38,678 nt of DNA from Acidobacteriota bacterium. Lineage in GTDB: Bacteria > Acidobacteriota > Vicinamibacteria > Fen-336. Below the pieces are notes generated by a model, which ran no database searches, was not told the origin of the DNA, and saw only the letters and a program-made list of their open reading frames with translations. A program made the translations under genes and the position numbers. This document shows positions 1 through 7,715 of this stretch, one piece after another. The DNA lies in the NCBI GenBank assembly GCA_022340585.1, contig JAJDNS010000149.1:1-38678 (forward strand), read 5' to 3'. Every line of letters starts with the position of its first letter. Positions within the stretch are counted from its first letter, which is position 1.

Positions 1-2
1 GG

Positions 3-842
3 GAGATGTTCGAGGGCTCGACCGGATTCAGCTGGAAGGCCGGCACGTTCGGCGGCTTTCTCGAGGAGATGCTCGCGGGCTTCGGGTGGGTGCCGGTCGT
101 GCTGTCGATCCCCGGCCTGGTGCTGGCGGTGACGACGAGGCGCTCCCGGGTCACCCTGCTCCTCGTCGGGGTGTTCGTCTCCAATGGCCTGCTCGCGCTG
201 CTCGTCGGCTACTGGCAGGCACGCTACTTCCTGTCGCTTCTCGTCCTCGCCAGCGTCCTCTCCGCCCTGGCCCTCACCGAGGCCGCCCGCGCGGCGCGAC
301 TCCTGCCCGACCGCCGGCGGGCGACGTCTCTCGCGGCGCTGGCCCTGGTCGTGGTGATCGGGGCGAGGGCCCTACACCACCAGTACGTGTCCACAGTTGG
401 GCTCATCGAAGCTCTTTACCACGAGGGGAGAGACGAGTTTGCCCGGGCACGCGCGCCGTACTGGGAGGTCGCCGACTGGGTCAACCACAACACCGTCCCC
501 GGGGCCCGGGTGGGCATGGGCCTGCAGCTCCAGCCCTTCTTCTACGTCGAACGGCCCTACTTCCACATCCACCCCATGACCGAGAAGGGCAATCTCCAGG
601 CCCTCGAGACCCCGGAGGAGTATCTGGACGCGTTCCGCTCCCTGGGCCTCGAGTGGTTGGCGGTCAACCGGTGGCGCCCGGGGAGGACCTACCTGCGGTC
701 GAGGGCGCCGCACGTCATCGCGTTTCGCAAGCGCTTCGAGCACGCCGTCGACTCCCTCAGCCGGGACGGGAAGCTCGAGCTGGTGGCGCGTCGCGGCGGG
801 GTTCGGATCTTCCGGATCAAGGCCCCACCGGCCCCGGACTGA
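3..842 (+). CDS. membrane glycosyltransferase / mannosyltransferase-like protein, 5' partial
   Basis: This is the C-terminal part of an integral membrane protein. The frame is open to the left edge, so the ATG at position 6 is probably internal. The visible part has about three hydrophobic segments (around residues 27-42, 50-67 and 72-90), a further short one near residue 110, and then a soluble domain of about 150 residues. This layout is typical of ArnT/PMT-like (GT39/GT83 type) transferases that use polyprenyl-phosphate sugars in the inner membrane. The soluble part contains the motif WVNHNTVPGARVG, which resembles the 'W(I/V)..n.p.ga.V' segment of such C-terminal domains. The N-terminal loop with the catalytic acidic residues lies outside the window, so the substrate cannot be told. 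A TonB receptor gene follows after 75 bases. Confidence 0.6.
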   Translation, partial: EMFEGSTGFSWKAGTFGGFLEEMLAGFGWVPVVLSIPGLVLAVTTRRSRVTLLLVGVFVSNGLLALLVGYWQARYFLSLLVLASVLSALALTEAARAARLLPDRRRATSLAALALVVVIGARALHHQYVSTVGLIEALYHEGRDEFARARAPYWEVADWVNHNTVPGARVGMGLQLQPFFYVERPYFHIHPMTEKGNLQALETPEEYLDAFRSLGLEWLAVNRWRPGRTYLRSRAPHVIAFRKRFEHAVDSLSRDGKLELVARRGGVRIFRIKAPPAPD

Positions 843-850
843 CCTCGGGA

Positions 851-870
851 AGGACGACAGAATCCGTCCT
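851..870 (+). terminator. possible weak hairpin after the glycosyltransferase gene
   Basis: AGGACG and CGTCCT form a perfect 6-bp stem around an 8-base loop, just after the stop codon at 840-842. No T-run follows, so it may be only a weak pause site or RNA-stabilising hairpin. Confidence 0.25.
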
Positions 871-917
871 CGGGCGATGAGGTGGAGGGCCACCGGAGGA
901 GCAGGCTACGATGAGGG

Positions 918-2879
918 ATGCGCCTCGCCTCAAAGCTCATCGTCTTCGCCTTCCTCTCCCTGATTCTTCCGTCCCCGGCCTTGCCCGGTCCCCCGGCTCC
1001 CGACGAGCCCCGGGCCGACGAGCCCGCTTCCCCCTCGGACACGCCCACCGAGGCGGAGAAGGCGCCGGTGTTCTTCGAAACCACGACGGTCACCGCACGG
1101 CCGATCTCCTCGGCCACGGGATCGGTCACGGTGATCGGGGCGGAAGAACTCACCGTCTCGGAGGCCCGCAGCGGAAGCGAGATCCTCGAAGGGGTCACCG
1201 GCGTCAACCTGCTTCCCACCGGGGGGCGGCCGGGGGTGACCCACGCGTGGATCCGCGGCGCGGACCCCAACTTCACGCTGGTGCTCCTCGACGGCATCCC
1301 GATCAACGACCCGACGGACCGGCAGGGCGGGGCGGTGAACTTCGAAGAGATTCCACGCGGCCTGGTCGATCATGCCGAGGTCGTCCGCGGCCCGCAGACG
1401 TCCTTCTACGGGATGAGCGCTCTCTCCGGAGTCGTGCAGCTCTTCACCCCGCGGGGCGGCCCCGGGCGTGTCCGCGCGGCGGTGGGAGCGGAGGCCGGAA
1501 ATGCCGACCTGCGGCGCGGCTTCGCCCGCGCCTCGGGTCCGGCGGGGCGGGGAGGCTGGTCGGCCGGTGTCGGCTACGACGAGGAGCGGTTCCGCATTGC
1601 CAGCGAGCGATTCCAGCAGTTGGACGCCTGGGCGAACGCCGACCTGGCGCTGGGGACCGATGTGGAGCTCGCCCTCACCGCGCGCTTCGCCAGCGGTGAG
1701 CAGGACGACTACCCCAACGGCTCGGGGGGGCCGGTCTTGGGAACGGGCGAGCTGCGGCGCACCGAGCACGACGACTTCGCGGTCGGGGCCCGGCTGACGC
1801 TGGGGGGCCCGGGCGGCCCCCGTCACCTGGTGAGCGCGGGCCTCTCGCGCCGGGCCCAGGATCGAGTGAGCCCGGCGATCGCGCCCGTCGTGCCCGAGTC
1901 CGAGGAGAGGACGACCTACACCCGTCTCCGCCTCGCCTGGCAGGCGCCCCTCCATCGCTCCGGACGGACCCAGGTGGACGTGGGCGCCTCGGGGGAGGGG
2001 GAGTGGGCCGACAACGGGAGCCTGCTGAAGCTGCCGCCGGATCTCGGGGGCGACGTGCCCGGCGACTACGAGGAGCAGCGGGTCAGCGGAGGGGTGTTCG
2101 GGGCGTTCCGGCAGGAGCGAGGGGCGGTCCTCTACGAGGTCGCCCTGCGCCTGGACGGCGCCTCCGGACTGGGCCCGCAGCTGAACCCCCAGCTCGGCGT
2201 GGTCTGGAGACCGGGCTCGGGCGCCACCCGCCTGCGGGCCTCGGCCGGCCGGGCCACGAAGCTGCCCAGCTTCTTCGCTCTGGCCAGCCCGCCGGCCCTC
2301 GGCGGGAACCCGGACCTGAAGCCCGAGCGGACCATCGGAGGCGAGGTCGGGCTCGAGCACCGCTTCGCGGCGGCCCGCCTCGAGGTCGGCGCCGGCTACT
2401 TCCTCCACGAGTACCGGGATCTCGTCGACTTCGACTTCGACCTCTTCCTCCACGTGAACCGGGCCCGGGTGCGAACGCAGGGGGTGGAGATCACCGCCCG
2501 CTGGCAGCCGCACGCGACGCTGCGGGTCGACGCCGAGGTCACGTGGCTCGACGCGAAGGATCCCTCGGGTCCACCGCTCCTCTACGAGCCCCGCTGGCTC
2601 GGCGGAGGCAGCCTCACCTGGCAGCCCTCCCCCTCGTGGAGCCTGCGGCTGTTCACCCGCGCCGTCTCCAGGTACCTCGACAACCAGATCCCGGTCCTCG
2701 ACCGGGACGCGGTGGCGGGCTACGGACTGATTGGATTCGCCGGGTCGTGGCGGTTCCACCGCGACTGGAGCCTGCGGTGCCGGATCGACAACCTGGCCGA
2801 TCGAGGCTATGAGACCCTGATCGGCTTTCCGGGGCCGGGTCGTGCCGTGTGGGTCGGGCTGGGCTGGGAACGAAGCTAG
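918..2879 (+). CDS. TonB-dependent outer-membrane receptor (BtuB/FepA-like)
   Basis: This 653-residue outer-membrane beta-barrel receptor takes up a ligand with energy from TonB. It has a signal peptide (residues 1 to about 24, hydrophobic core IVFAFLSLILPSPALPG), a TonB-box-like stretch (TTTVTA near residue 54), and a plug domain with WIRGADPNFTLVLLDG and VVRGPQTSFYGMSALSG. The rest is barrel with alternating polar and aromatic strands. Length and plug order match BtuB-type receptors. The ligand is not evident; there is no cobalamin riboswitch in the 75-base upstream gap. I chose ATG 918 because it gives the signal peptide; ATG 911 opens a shadow frame. A GGAGGAG lies 16 bases upstream, and a TACGAT box sits 5 bases upstream. 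The C-terminus does not end in the usual Phe. Confidence 0.88.
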   Translation: MRLASKLIVFAFLSLILPSPALPGPPAPDEPRADEPASPSDTPTEAEKAPVFFETTTVTARPISSATGSVTVIGAEELTVSEARSGSEILEGVTGVNLLPTGGRPGVTHAWIRGADPNFTLVLLDGIPINDPTDRQGGAVNFEEIPRGLVDHAEVVRGPQTSFYGMSALSGVVQLFTPRGGPGRVRAAVGAEAGNADLRRGFARASGPAGRGGWSAGVGYDEERFRIASERFQQLDAWANADLALGTDVELALTARFASGEQDDYPNGSGGPVLGTGELRRTEHDDFAVGARLTLGGPGGPRHLVSAGLSRRAQDRVSPAIAPVVPESEERTTYTRLRLAWQAPLHRSGRTQVDVGASGEGEWADNGSLLKLPPDLGGDVPGDYEEQRVSGGVFGAFRQERGAVLYEVALRLDGASGLGPQLNPQLGVVWRPGSGATRLRASAGRATKLPSFFALASPPALGGNPDLKPERTIGGEVGLEHRFAAARLEVGAGYFLHEYRDLVDFDFDLFLHVNRARVRTQGVEITARWQPHATLRVDAEVTWLDAKDPSGPPLLYEPRWLGGGSLTWQPSPSWSLRLFTRAVSRYLDNQIPVLDRDAVAGYGLIGFAGSWRFHRDWSLRCRIDNLADRGYETLIGFPGPGRAVWVGLGWERS

Positions 2880-2892
2880 ACCGCCACGGCAG

Positions 2893-2921
2893 TTGACTCC
2901 CCCGGAGGCCGGACATAGACT
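2893..2921 (+). promoter_or_regulatory. sigma-70-type promoter for the CDP-alcohol transferase operon
   Basis: TTGACT (2893-2898) and TAGACT (2916-2921) are separated by exactly 17 bases. A start of transcription near 2928 would give a leader of about 35 bases before the ATG at 2963. The match to the -35 consensus is 5 of 6. Confidence 0.6.
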
Positions 2922-2962
2922 CGCCGCCGCCGCGGACGGGGGCGTCCCCGCCGCGCCCCGCC

Positions 2963-3613
2963 ATGCTCACCGCCAGGATCGGAGCGGCTCTCGCGCGTCC
3001 CCTCGACGCGCTGGTGCGTGCACTCGCCCGCTTCAGCCCGGACGTGCTGACGATCACCGGGCTGGTCCTCAACGGCGTCGCCTGCGCCTTCTTCGCTCTC
3101 GCCGGCGGGCCCGGCTACGTGAGCCCGGCGCTGCTGCGCGTGGGCGGGCTCGTGGCCCTGGCCGGGGCCATCTTCGACATGCTCGACGGACGGGTGGCCC
3201 GCCTGCGGGGACGCGAGACCCGGTTCGGCGCGTTCCTCGACTCCACCATGGACCGCTACTCGGACATGCTCCTCTACCTGGGGCTCATGATCCTCTACGC
3301 GCGGCTGGCCGAGACGCTCCTCATGGTGCTCGTCTGGGTGGCGGCCTTCGGCGGCTTCATGACCTCGTACGCCCGGGCCCGGGCCGAGAGCCTCATCCCC
3401 CGGTGTCGCGTGGGCCTGATGGAGCGGCCGGAGCGGGTGGTACTCCTGATCCTGGGCGCGGTGCTGAACCGGATGGTGGCGGTGCTCTGGATCATCGCCA
3501 TCCTCTCGAACATCACTGCCATCCAGCGCGTGGTCTACACCTATGTCGAGCTGAAGCGGGGCTGGCGCAACGGCCTCAGCCCCCCTCACCTTCCCCCGGA
3601 GGAAGACGGATGA
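2963..3613 (+). CDS. CDP-alcohol phosphatidyltransferase family protein
   Basis: This inner-membrane enzyme transfers a phosphatidyl group from CDP-diacylglycerol (or a related CDP-alcohol) to an acceptor alcohol. The complete family signature is present: D72-x2-D75-G76-x2-A79-R80-x8-G89-x3-D93-x3-D97. These Asp residues bind the two metal ions. At 216 residues with several membrane helices it is typical in length. The acceptor (inositol phosphate, glycerol phosphate or another) cannot be read from the sequence. Its stop overlaps the start of the 30-codon mini-ORF at 3610 (ATGA), and that ORF overlaps mobA in the same way, so all three should be translationally coupled. A good promoter lies 42 bases upstream. 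Confidence 0.88.
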   Translation: MLTARIGAALARPLDALVRALARFSPDVLTITGLVLNGVACAFFALAGGPGYVSPALLRVGGLVALAGAIFDMLDGRVARLRGRETRFGAFLDSTMDRYSDMLLYLGLMILYARLAETLLMVLVWVAAFGGFMTSYARARAESLIPRCRVGLMERPERVVLLILGAVLNRMVAVLWIIAILSNITAIQRVVYTYVELKRGWRNGLSPPHLPPEEDG

Positions 3614-3702
3614 GCCTCGGGCCGAAGGGGCACGCCCTCGCCGACGAGGCGCGCGCCGAGCTCGAGATCACCGGGTCCTTCGAGCTTCGGCGCCGGGGAT
3701 GA
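3610..3702 (+). CDS. 30-residue mini-ORF coupled on both sides
   Basis: ATG 3610 overlaps the stop of the CDP-alcohol transferase, and its own TGA (3700-3702) overlaps the ATG of mobA at 3699. Both junctions are the four-base ATGA type. The encoded peptide begins MSLGPKGHALADEARAELE and ends in RRRG. It is charged, likely helical, and lacks a membrane segment or signal. I do not recognise it. It could be a real micro-protein, a translational relay into mobA, or the remnant of a longer gene. No homologue can be named without a search. Confidence 0.45.
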   Translation: MSLGPKGHALADEARAELEITGSFELRRRG

Positions 3703-4283
3703 GGCCCGTCGGCTTCGCCGTGGCCGGCGGACGGAGCCGCCGCATGGGCCACGACAAGGCGCTTCTGTCCTGGGGTGACACCGACCTCCTGGGCCACGCT
3801 CTGGCCCGACTGTCGGCGGTGACGGGCGAGGTCCGGATCCTGGCCGGCCCGGAACCGCGGTACTCCCAACGGGGAGCCGCGGTCGTGACCGATCCCGTGG
3901 CGGACCGGGGGCCGATGGCCGGGCTTCTCGCGGCCCTCGAGGAGGCACGCGGACGCCCCGCCCTCCTGCTGGGCGTGGACCTTCCCCTGGTGACGGCCGG
4001 CCTCCTCGCCCGCCTCGTGACCCTCGCCGGCGACGCCGACGCGGTCGTCCCCGTCTCGCGTCGGGGTCCCGAGCCTCTTTGCGCCATCTACGGCGCAGGC
4101 TGCCTCGAGCCGGTGCGACGCTGCGTGGCCCGGGAGGACCTGAAGATGACCGCGTTCTGGGCCCGCGTCCGCGTCCAGGAGATGGGACCGGACGAGCTCG
4201 GCGCCTTCGGCGATCCCGACGAGCTGTTCCTGAACGTCAACGCGCCCGAGGACTACGAGAAGGCCCTCGCCCTGAAGAGATGA
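3699..4283 (+). CDS. mobA: molybdenum cofactor guanylyltransferase (MobA-like NTP transferase)
   Basis: This cytoplasmic nucleotidyltransferase is expected to attach GMP to Mo-molybdopterin, making the guanine dinucleotide cofactor. The N-terminal nucleotide loop is GFAVAGGRSRRMGHDKALL (residues 5-23), which matches the LAGGxSxRMGxDKA signature. GVDLPLV (near residue 91) supplies the metal-binding Asp, and NVNAPEDYE near the C-terminus is the usual end motif. At 194 residues it is normal for the family. The same fold includes CobY-like and MocA-like enzymes, so the nucleotide and acceptor are inferred. It is the last gene of a coupled three-ORF unit and ends 13 bases from the convergent TonB receptor gene. 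Confidence 0.82.
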   Translation: MRPVGFAVAGGRSRRMGHDKALLSWGDTDLLGHALARLSAVTGEVRILAGPEPRYSQRGAAVVTDPVADRGPMAGLLAALEEARGRPALLLGVDLPLVTAGLLARLVTLAGDADAVVPVSRRGPEPLCAIYGAGCLEPVRRCVAREDLKMTAFWARVRVQEMGPDELGAFGDPDELFLNVNAPEDYEKALALKR

Positions 4284-4296
4284 GGGGGCGCGCCGT

Positions 4297-6357
4297 TCAG
4301 CGGACGCCGGCGCGGAACCGGAGACCGCCCCGGATCATCCGAGGCGCGCCGAGCTTGCGGACCGGCGTGCGTCCCACCACGACGTCGGCGTCGAGGAGGT
4401 TCTCGGCGGCGGCAAACACCTCGAGCCCGCTGGCGATCCGCCGGGCGACGAAGAGGTCGAGGAGGAACGCGGAGTCGAGGACGAGGGTGTTCCGGTCGTC
4501 CTCCCAGGCGTCACCGACCCACCGCGCCTGGAGCCCGAGACGCCAGTCGGAGTCGTATCGCGCTTGCAGCACCGCCTGGTGTCGGGGGATGTGGGGCAGC
4601 TTTCGACCCTCGAGGGTGGGGTCGGCGGCGAAGCTCCTGACCCGCGAGTCGATCAGCGTGTAGCCCGCGGTCACGGTCGATCGGGCCCCTGCTCGGGCCT
4701 CGGCCTCCACCTCGAGGCCCGTCGACCGCACCCGCCCGAGGTTCCGGCGCTGCCGTGTGACCAGAGACCCCGTCGTCTCCACCGTCACGTTGGCCACCGC
4801 ATCCCGCACCTCGGCGTCGAAGACGGTGAGGCGCAGGGCGAGGGGCCCGCGGGCGAGGAGGGCGCCGAGCTCCCCACCCCAGAGCCGTTCGGCGACGAGC
4901 GCGGGGTTGGCTCGGGTCACCGTCTGACCCACCCGGAAGCCGCGGTACAGCTCGTTGAGAGTGGGCCCACGGAAGGCGCCGTAGGCCGACGCGCTGAGCG
5001 CCACCACCGACGACGCCCGGAAGAGCACGCCCAGACGGGGGCTGAGGGCGGTCTCGGAGCGGTTGGTGAACCTGGACTCCGCCGTGTCGACGGTTGCGAC
5101 GAGGGGCGTCAGGAAGGAGTGGCCGTCCCGCTGCGCCCAGACGTCGAGGCGACCGGCGGCAGTGAGCAGCCAACGCGGGTGCGCCTGAAACCGGTCCGAG
5201 ACGAACGCGGCGGCGCTCAGCTGGGTTCCCCCGGCATCGAGCTCGCTCGTCGCCGCCCCGCCGATCGACCCCGTCTCGTGGGTCGACCCGCTCACTCTTC
5301 GCCCCTCCAGACCGGCCACGAGATGGTTGTGGCCACCGAGGGCCCGGGACCACTGGCCGCTCAGGCCCGCGGCATCGGCGGGCACGCGCTGGAGCCGGGT
5401 CAGCCTCTCGGTCCCACGGTCCGGGGCCACGGCGCTGAAGGCCTGCCGGAGCTCCTGGGACGAACCCCACAGGCGCAGCGACCACGGCCCGCGGTCGAAG
5501 CCGGCGGCGGCCAGGCCGATCCCGGTGTCGTTCTCCTGGAGCGGGGTCCCGTTCTCTCGGGCCTCGTCGTAGTACATGGCCCGGAGGAAGAGACGCCCGT
5601 CGCCCCCGACCCGGCGCTCGGTGGTCGCGTCCACGGCAACGTGCCTCGAGGCCACGGGTCGGTCGACGGAGCCTCGGTCCGAAGGGTCGACCGCCTGGTG
5701 CCCGTCGGTGTGCAGGGCCTGGATCGACACCCGCCCACTCCAGGCCCCGCCTCCGGCGTGAGCGGTCACGACCCCGTCGACGTGTCCCGAGCCACCGGCG
5801 CTCGTCTCGGCCTCCAGGCCCCGCCCCGGTCCGGGGCGGCGGGAGACGATCTGCGCAACCCCTCCGAGAGCCCCGCTGCCGTAGAGGTCGGAGGAGCCCC
5901 CGCGCAGCGCCTCGAGCCGCTCCACCCCCAGTCGGGGGACGCGTCCCCAGTACACCCAGCCACCGAACGGGTCGTTGAGCGGGAGGCCGTCCACGAGCAC
6001 GAGGGCCCGGCTCGCCCCGCTCGCTCCGAGCCCCCGCAACGACACGCCCTGGACCGTGGGGTTCGCGGTGCGGCTTCCCAGTCTCCGGAACAGGCCGAAG
6101 CCCACGACCTGCCGCAGCGCGTCGTCGACCGTGGGGGCCGCGGTGACGTCGAGGGTGGTGCGATCCACGACGGCGACACTGGCGGGGTTGTCGCCGGTCC
6201 TCGTGTCGCCGCGCGTGGCGGTGACCGTCACCTGATCCACGAGCCGCGGGCGGGACGGGTCACCCGTCGCCGGCGGGGCCGGCTCGGCCTCGCCCCGGGC
6301 GAGCGGGGCCGATCCGATGACGAGGAGGGCGACCCAGGCGAGACGGCGGCGCGGCAA
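4297..6357 (-). CDS. TonB-dependent outer-membrane receptor (second, unrelated ligand)
   Basis: This receptor has about 686 residues from TTG 6357, which yields a clean signal peptide (PRRRLAWVALLVIGSAPLARG). The frame is open upstream to an ATG at 6432, but that start would overlap the preceding gene by 70 bases and put 25 hydrophilic residues before the signal. TTG 6357 begins 5 bases after the upstream stop. Visible parts are a TonB box (QVTVTATRG), a plug with VQGVSLRGLGASGASRALVL and LRGGSSDLYGSGALGG, and a long barrel. It is only distantly similar to the receptor at 918. The ligand is not evident. It follows a secreted DsbD-alpha-like protein and a YwiC-like membrane protein on the same strand. 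Confidence 0.85.
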   Translation of the reverse strand: MPRRRLAWVALLVIGSAPLARGEAEPAPPATGDPSRPRLVDQVTVTATRGDTRTGDNPASVAVVDRTTLDVTAAPTVDDALRQVVGFGLFRRLGSRTANPTVQGVSLRGLGASGASRALVLVDGLPLNDPFGGWVYWGRVPRLGVERLEALRGGSSDLYGSGALGGVAQIVSRRPGPGRGLEAETSAGGSGHVDGVVTAHAGGGAWSGRVSIQALHTDGHQAVDPSDRGSVDRPVASRHVAVDATTERRVGGDGRLFLRAMYYDEARENGTPLQENDTGIGLAAAGFDRGPWSLRLWGSSQELRQAFSAVAPDRGTERLTRLQRVPADAAGLSGQWSRALGGHNHLVAGLEGRRVSGSTHETGSIGGAATSELDAGGTQLSAAAFVSDRFQAHPRWLLTAAGRLDVWAQRDGHSFLTPLVATVDTAESRFTNRSETALSPRLGVLFRASSVVALSASAYGAFRGPTLNELYRGFRVGQTVTRANPALVAERLWGGELGALLARGPLALRLTVFDAEVRDAVANVTVETTGSLVTRQRRNLGRVRSTGLEVEAEARAGARSTVTAGYTLIDSRVRSFAADPTLEGRKLPHIPRHQAVLQARYDSDWRLGLQARWVGDAWEDDRNTLVLDSAFLLDLFVARRIASGLEVFAAAENLLDADVVVGRTPVRKLGAPRMIRGGLRFRAGVR

Positions 6358-6362
6358 CGGGG

Positions 6363-6803
6363 TCAGGGGACCGTGACCTCGACCTCGATGTCGGCAGTGC
6401 CTCGTCGGCACCAGGCCTCCCGCACCGAGCAATAGAAGAACACGACCTCGGCCTCCACCCTCTGGGGTCCGGCCGGGGCGGTGGGAGAGATCGACACCGG
6501 GAAGCGGACGGGCTCGGCCAGGTCCAGGTACTTCGCGGTGAGGGGGTCGTAGGTGGGTATTCGTCGCGGGGAAGGGACCTGGTGGTCCACCAGCACGTCC
6601 TGGGTCAGGTCGAGCCTCAGGTGCGGGGCCGGGGTCTCGTTGAGCCTCACGTCGGGATCGAGGGCCCGGAAGGTGACGGCGATGGCGCCGTCTTCCCCGG
6701 CCTTCCCCGGCGGGTCGAAGGACGCCAGCAGATCGAAATGCTCGTGAGGCCCGGCCGCCACCGCCGCTGCCACGATGAGCACCGAGAGGAGAGGACGCAC
6801 CAT
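6363..6803 (-). CDS. small secreted protein, DsbD N-terminal-domain-like
   Basis: This 146-residue protein starts at ATG 6803 and has a signal peptide (MVRPLLSVLIVAAAVAAG). The mature part is beta-rich: VTFRALDPDVRLNETPAPHL, then KYLDLAEPVRFPVSI, and an end pattern VVFFYCSVREAWC. That last motif (FxYCS...WC) closely resembles the end of the DsbD alpha (thiol-disulfide corrector) immunoglobulin-like domain, which passes electrons to periplasmic substrates. Only the alpha-like domain is present, without the membrane DsbD part. The two cysteines (125 and 132) are retained. It is followed after 5 bases by the TonB receptor, so they are probably co-transcribed. A role in metal or thiol handling outside the inner membrane is inferred. 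Confidence 0.6.
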   Translation of the reverse strand: MVRPLLSVLIVAAAVAAGPHEHFDLLASFDPPGKAGEDGAIAVTFRALDPDVRLNETPAPHLRLDLTQDVLVDHQVPSPRRIPTYDPLTAKYLDLAEPVRFPVSISPTAPAGPQRVEAEVVFFYCSVREAWCRRGTADIEVEVTVP

Positions 6804-6849
6804 CCTCCGATGATAGCGGAGTCCACGTCCGCGCACAGGCGGTCCGCCG

Positions 6850-7656
6850 CTACAGCCGGAGCCGATAGCCCACGGCCAGGAGCGCCAGCGTGACCAGCCC
6901 CCAGCCCATCTCCCTGAAGCCCAGGGCCTGGGGACGGAGGCGGGGACGTCGCGAGGACAGGCCGTGCCACGCACGGAGGAGCAGGAGGAGAAGAGCGAGC
7001 AGACCCAGCCACGGTCCCCACCCCGCGGCCGCGAGGGCCCCCGCCGCCGCGACCCCGGCGACGTGGCTCCCGAGGGCCGTCGCCGTCCCCGACGGCAGGC
7101 CCCGGTCGAGACGCAGGCGCGCGCGCACGTACAGGACCGCGGTGACCCCGCGAAGGGCCAGAAGCGCCCAGGCTCCGAAGGCGGGGCCGGCCGGGAGGCC
7201 ACCGGCGAGGGCGATGGCCGTCACCGAGCCCCCGAGCGCCACCGCGCCCGCGGCCTCCGGGAGGGCCTCCCGGCTCCGGCCTCGCGCGTCGGACCAGAGC
7301 GCCACCAGCGCCGCGGGAGCCGCGAGGACGACCGGCGGCCAGAAGGGAGACCGGGAGAGGGGCACGGCCACCAGGGCGAAGGCCAGGGCGAGGGCAGCGT
7401 AGGCGATCACGACACGCTCGGCGAGGCCCGTCCGCGGGTACCGGACTCCCTTGCGCCGGTCGATCAGCGCGAGACGCAAGGGGTGACGGACGAGGAAGGC
7501 GGCCACCGCCGCCGCGGCGAGGCAGATCCCGGCGACCGACGGAACGAGCACCAGTCCGAGGACGAGGGGCTCCACGAGGAAGCCCCACCCGCCGTGCTCG
7601 ACGGGCACCGCGACCGTCTTCCACGACACCGGGGGCGCGGACGCCTCTGGCGTCAT
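6850..7656 (-). CDS. YwiC-like integral membrane protein
   Basis: This polytopic membrane protein has 268 residues and about eight hydrophobic stretches. The N-terminus carries the YwiC signature P-x-EHGGW (VPVEHGGWGFLVEPLVLGL, residues 18-36), followed by RHPLRLALIDRRKG, where a conserved basic loop is expected. In Bacillus ywiC lies in the nar/fnr region, but its biochemical role is unknown. I chose ATG 7656; a TTG two codons earlier (7662) is also possible. It points away from argS with only 59 bases between the starts, where an AT-rich patch gives a perfect TATAAT on this strand. Confidence 0.72.
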   Translation of the reverse strand: MTPEASAPPVSWKTVAVPVEHGGWGFLVEPLVLGLVLVPSVAGICLAAAAVAAFLVRHPLRLALIDRRKGVRYPRTGLAERVVIAYAALALAFALVAVPLSRSPFWPPVVLAAPAALVALWSDARGRSREALPEAAGAVALGGSVTAIALAGGLPAGPAFGAWALLALRGVTAVLYVRARLRLDRGLPSGTATALGSHVAGVAAAGALAAAGWGPWLGLLALLLLLLRAWHGLSSRRPRLRPQALGFREMGWGLVTLALLAVGYRLRL

Positions 7657-7701
7657 GGGCAAAAAGAAGTCAACGTCCGAAGGAGACCCATGGGGAGTGA
7701 C

Positions 7702-7713
7702 TAGAATTATAAG
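7702..7713. promoter_or_regulatory. overlapping divergent -10 elements between ywiC-like gene and argS
   Basis: This isolated AT-rich patch reads TAGAAT on the plus strand (7702-7707) and TATAAT on the minus strand (7711-7706). On the plus strand it places the transcription start at or next to the GTG of argS (7716), as in leaderless genes. On the minus strand it would give a leader of about 40 bases before the ywiC-like ATG. No good -35 element is seen for either. Confidence 0.4.
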
Positions 7714-7715
7714 TC

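Noticed and set aside
843..917. cobalamin riboswitch before the BtuB-like receptor
   Set aside because: The 75-base gap is too short and no B12-box is visible.
911..1699. 262-codon frame starting at ATG 911, which has a better-placed GGAGGAG
   Set aside because: Its product is Arg/Pro/Gly-rich without domains, and the overlapping frame from 918 encodes a signal peptide plus a TonB receptor.
930..2759. 609-codon frame opposite the first TonB receptor, and similar ones opposite the second receptor, argS and bshA-bshB1
   Set aside because: They mirror real genes, have compositional bias and no recognisable domain.
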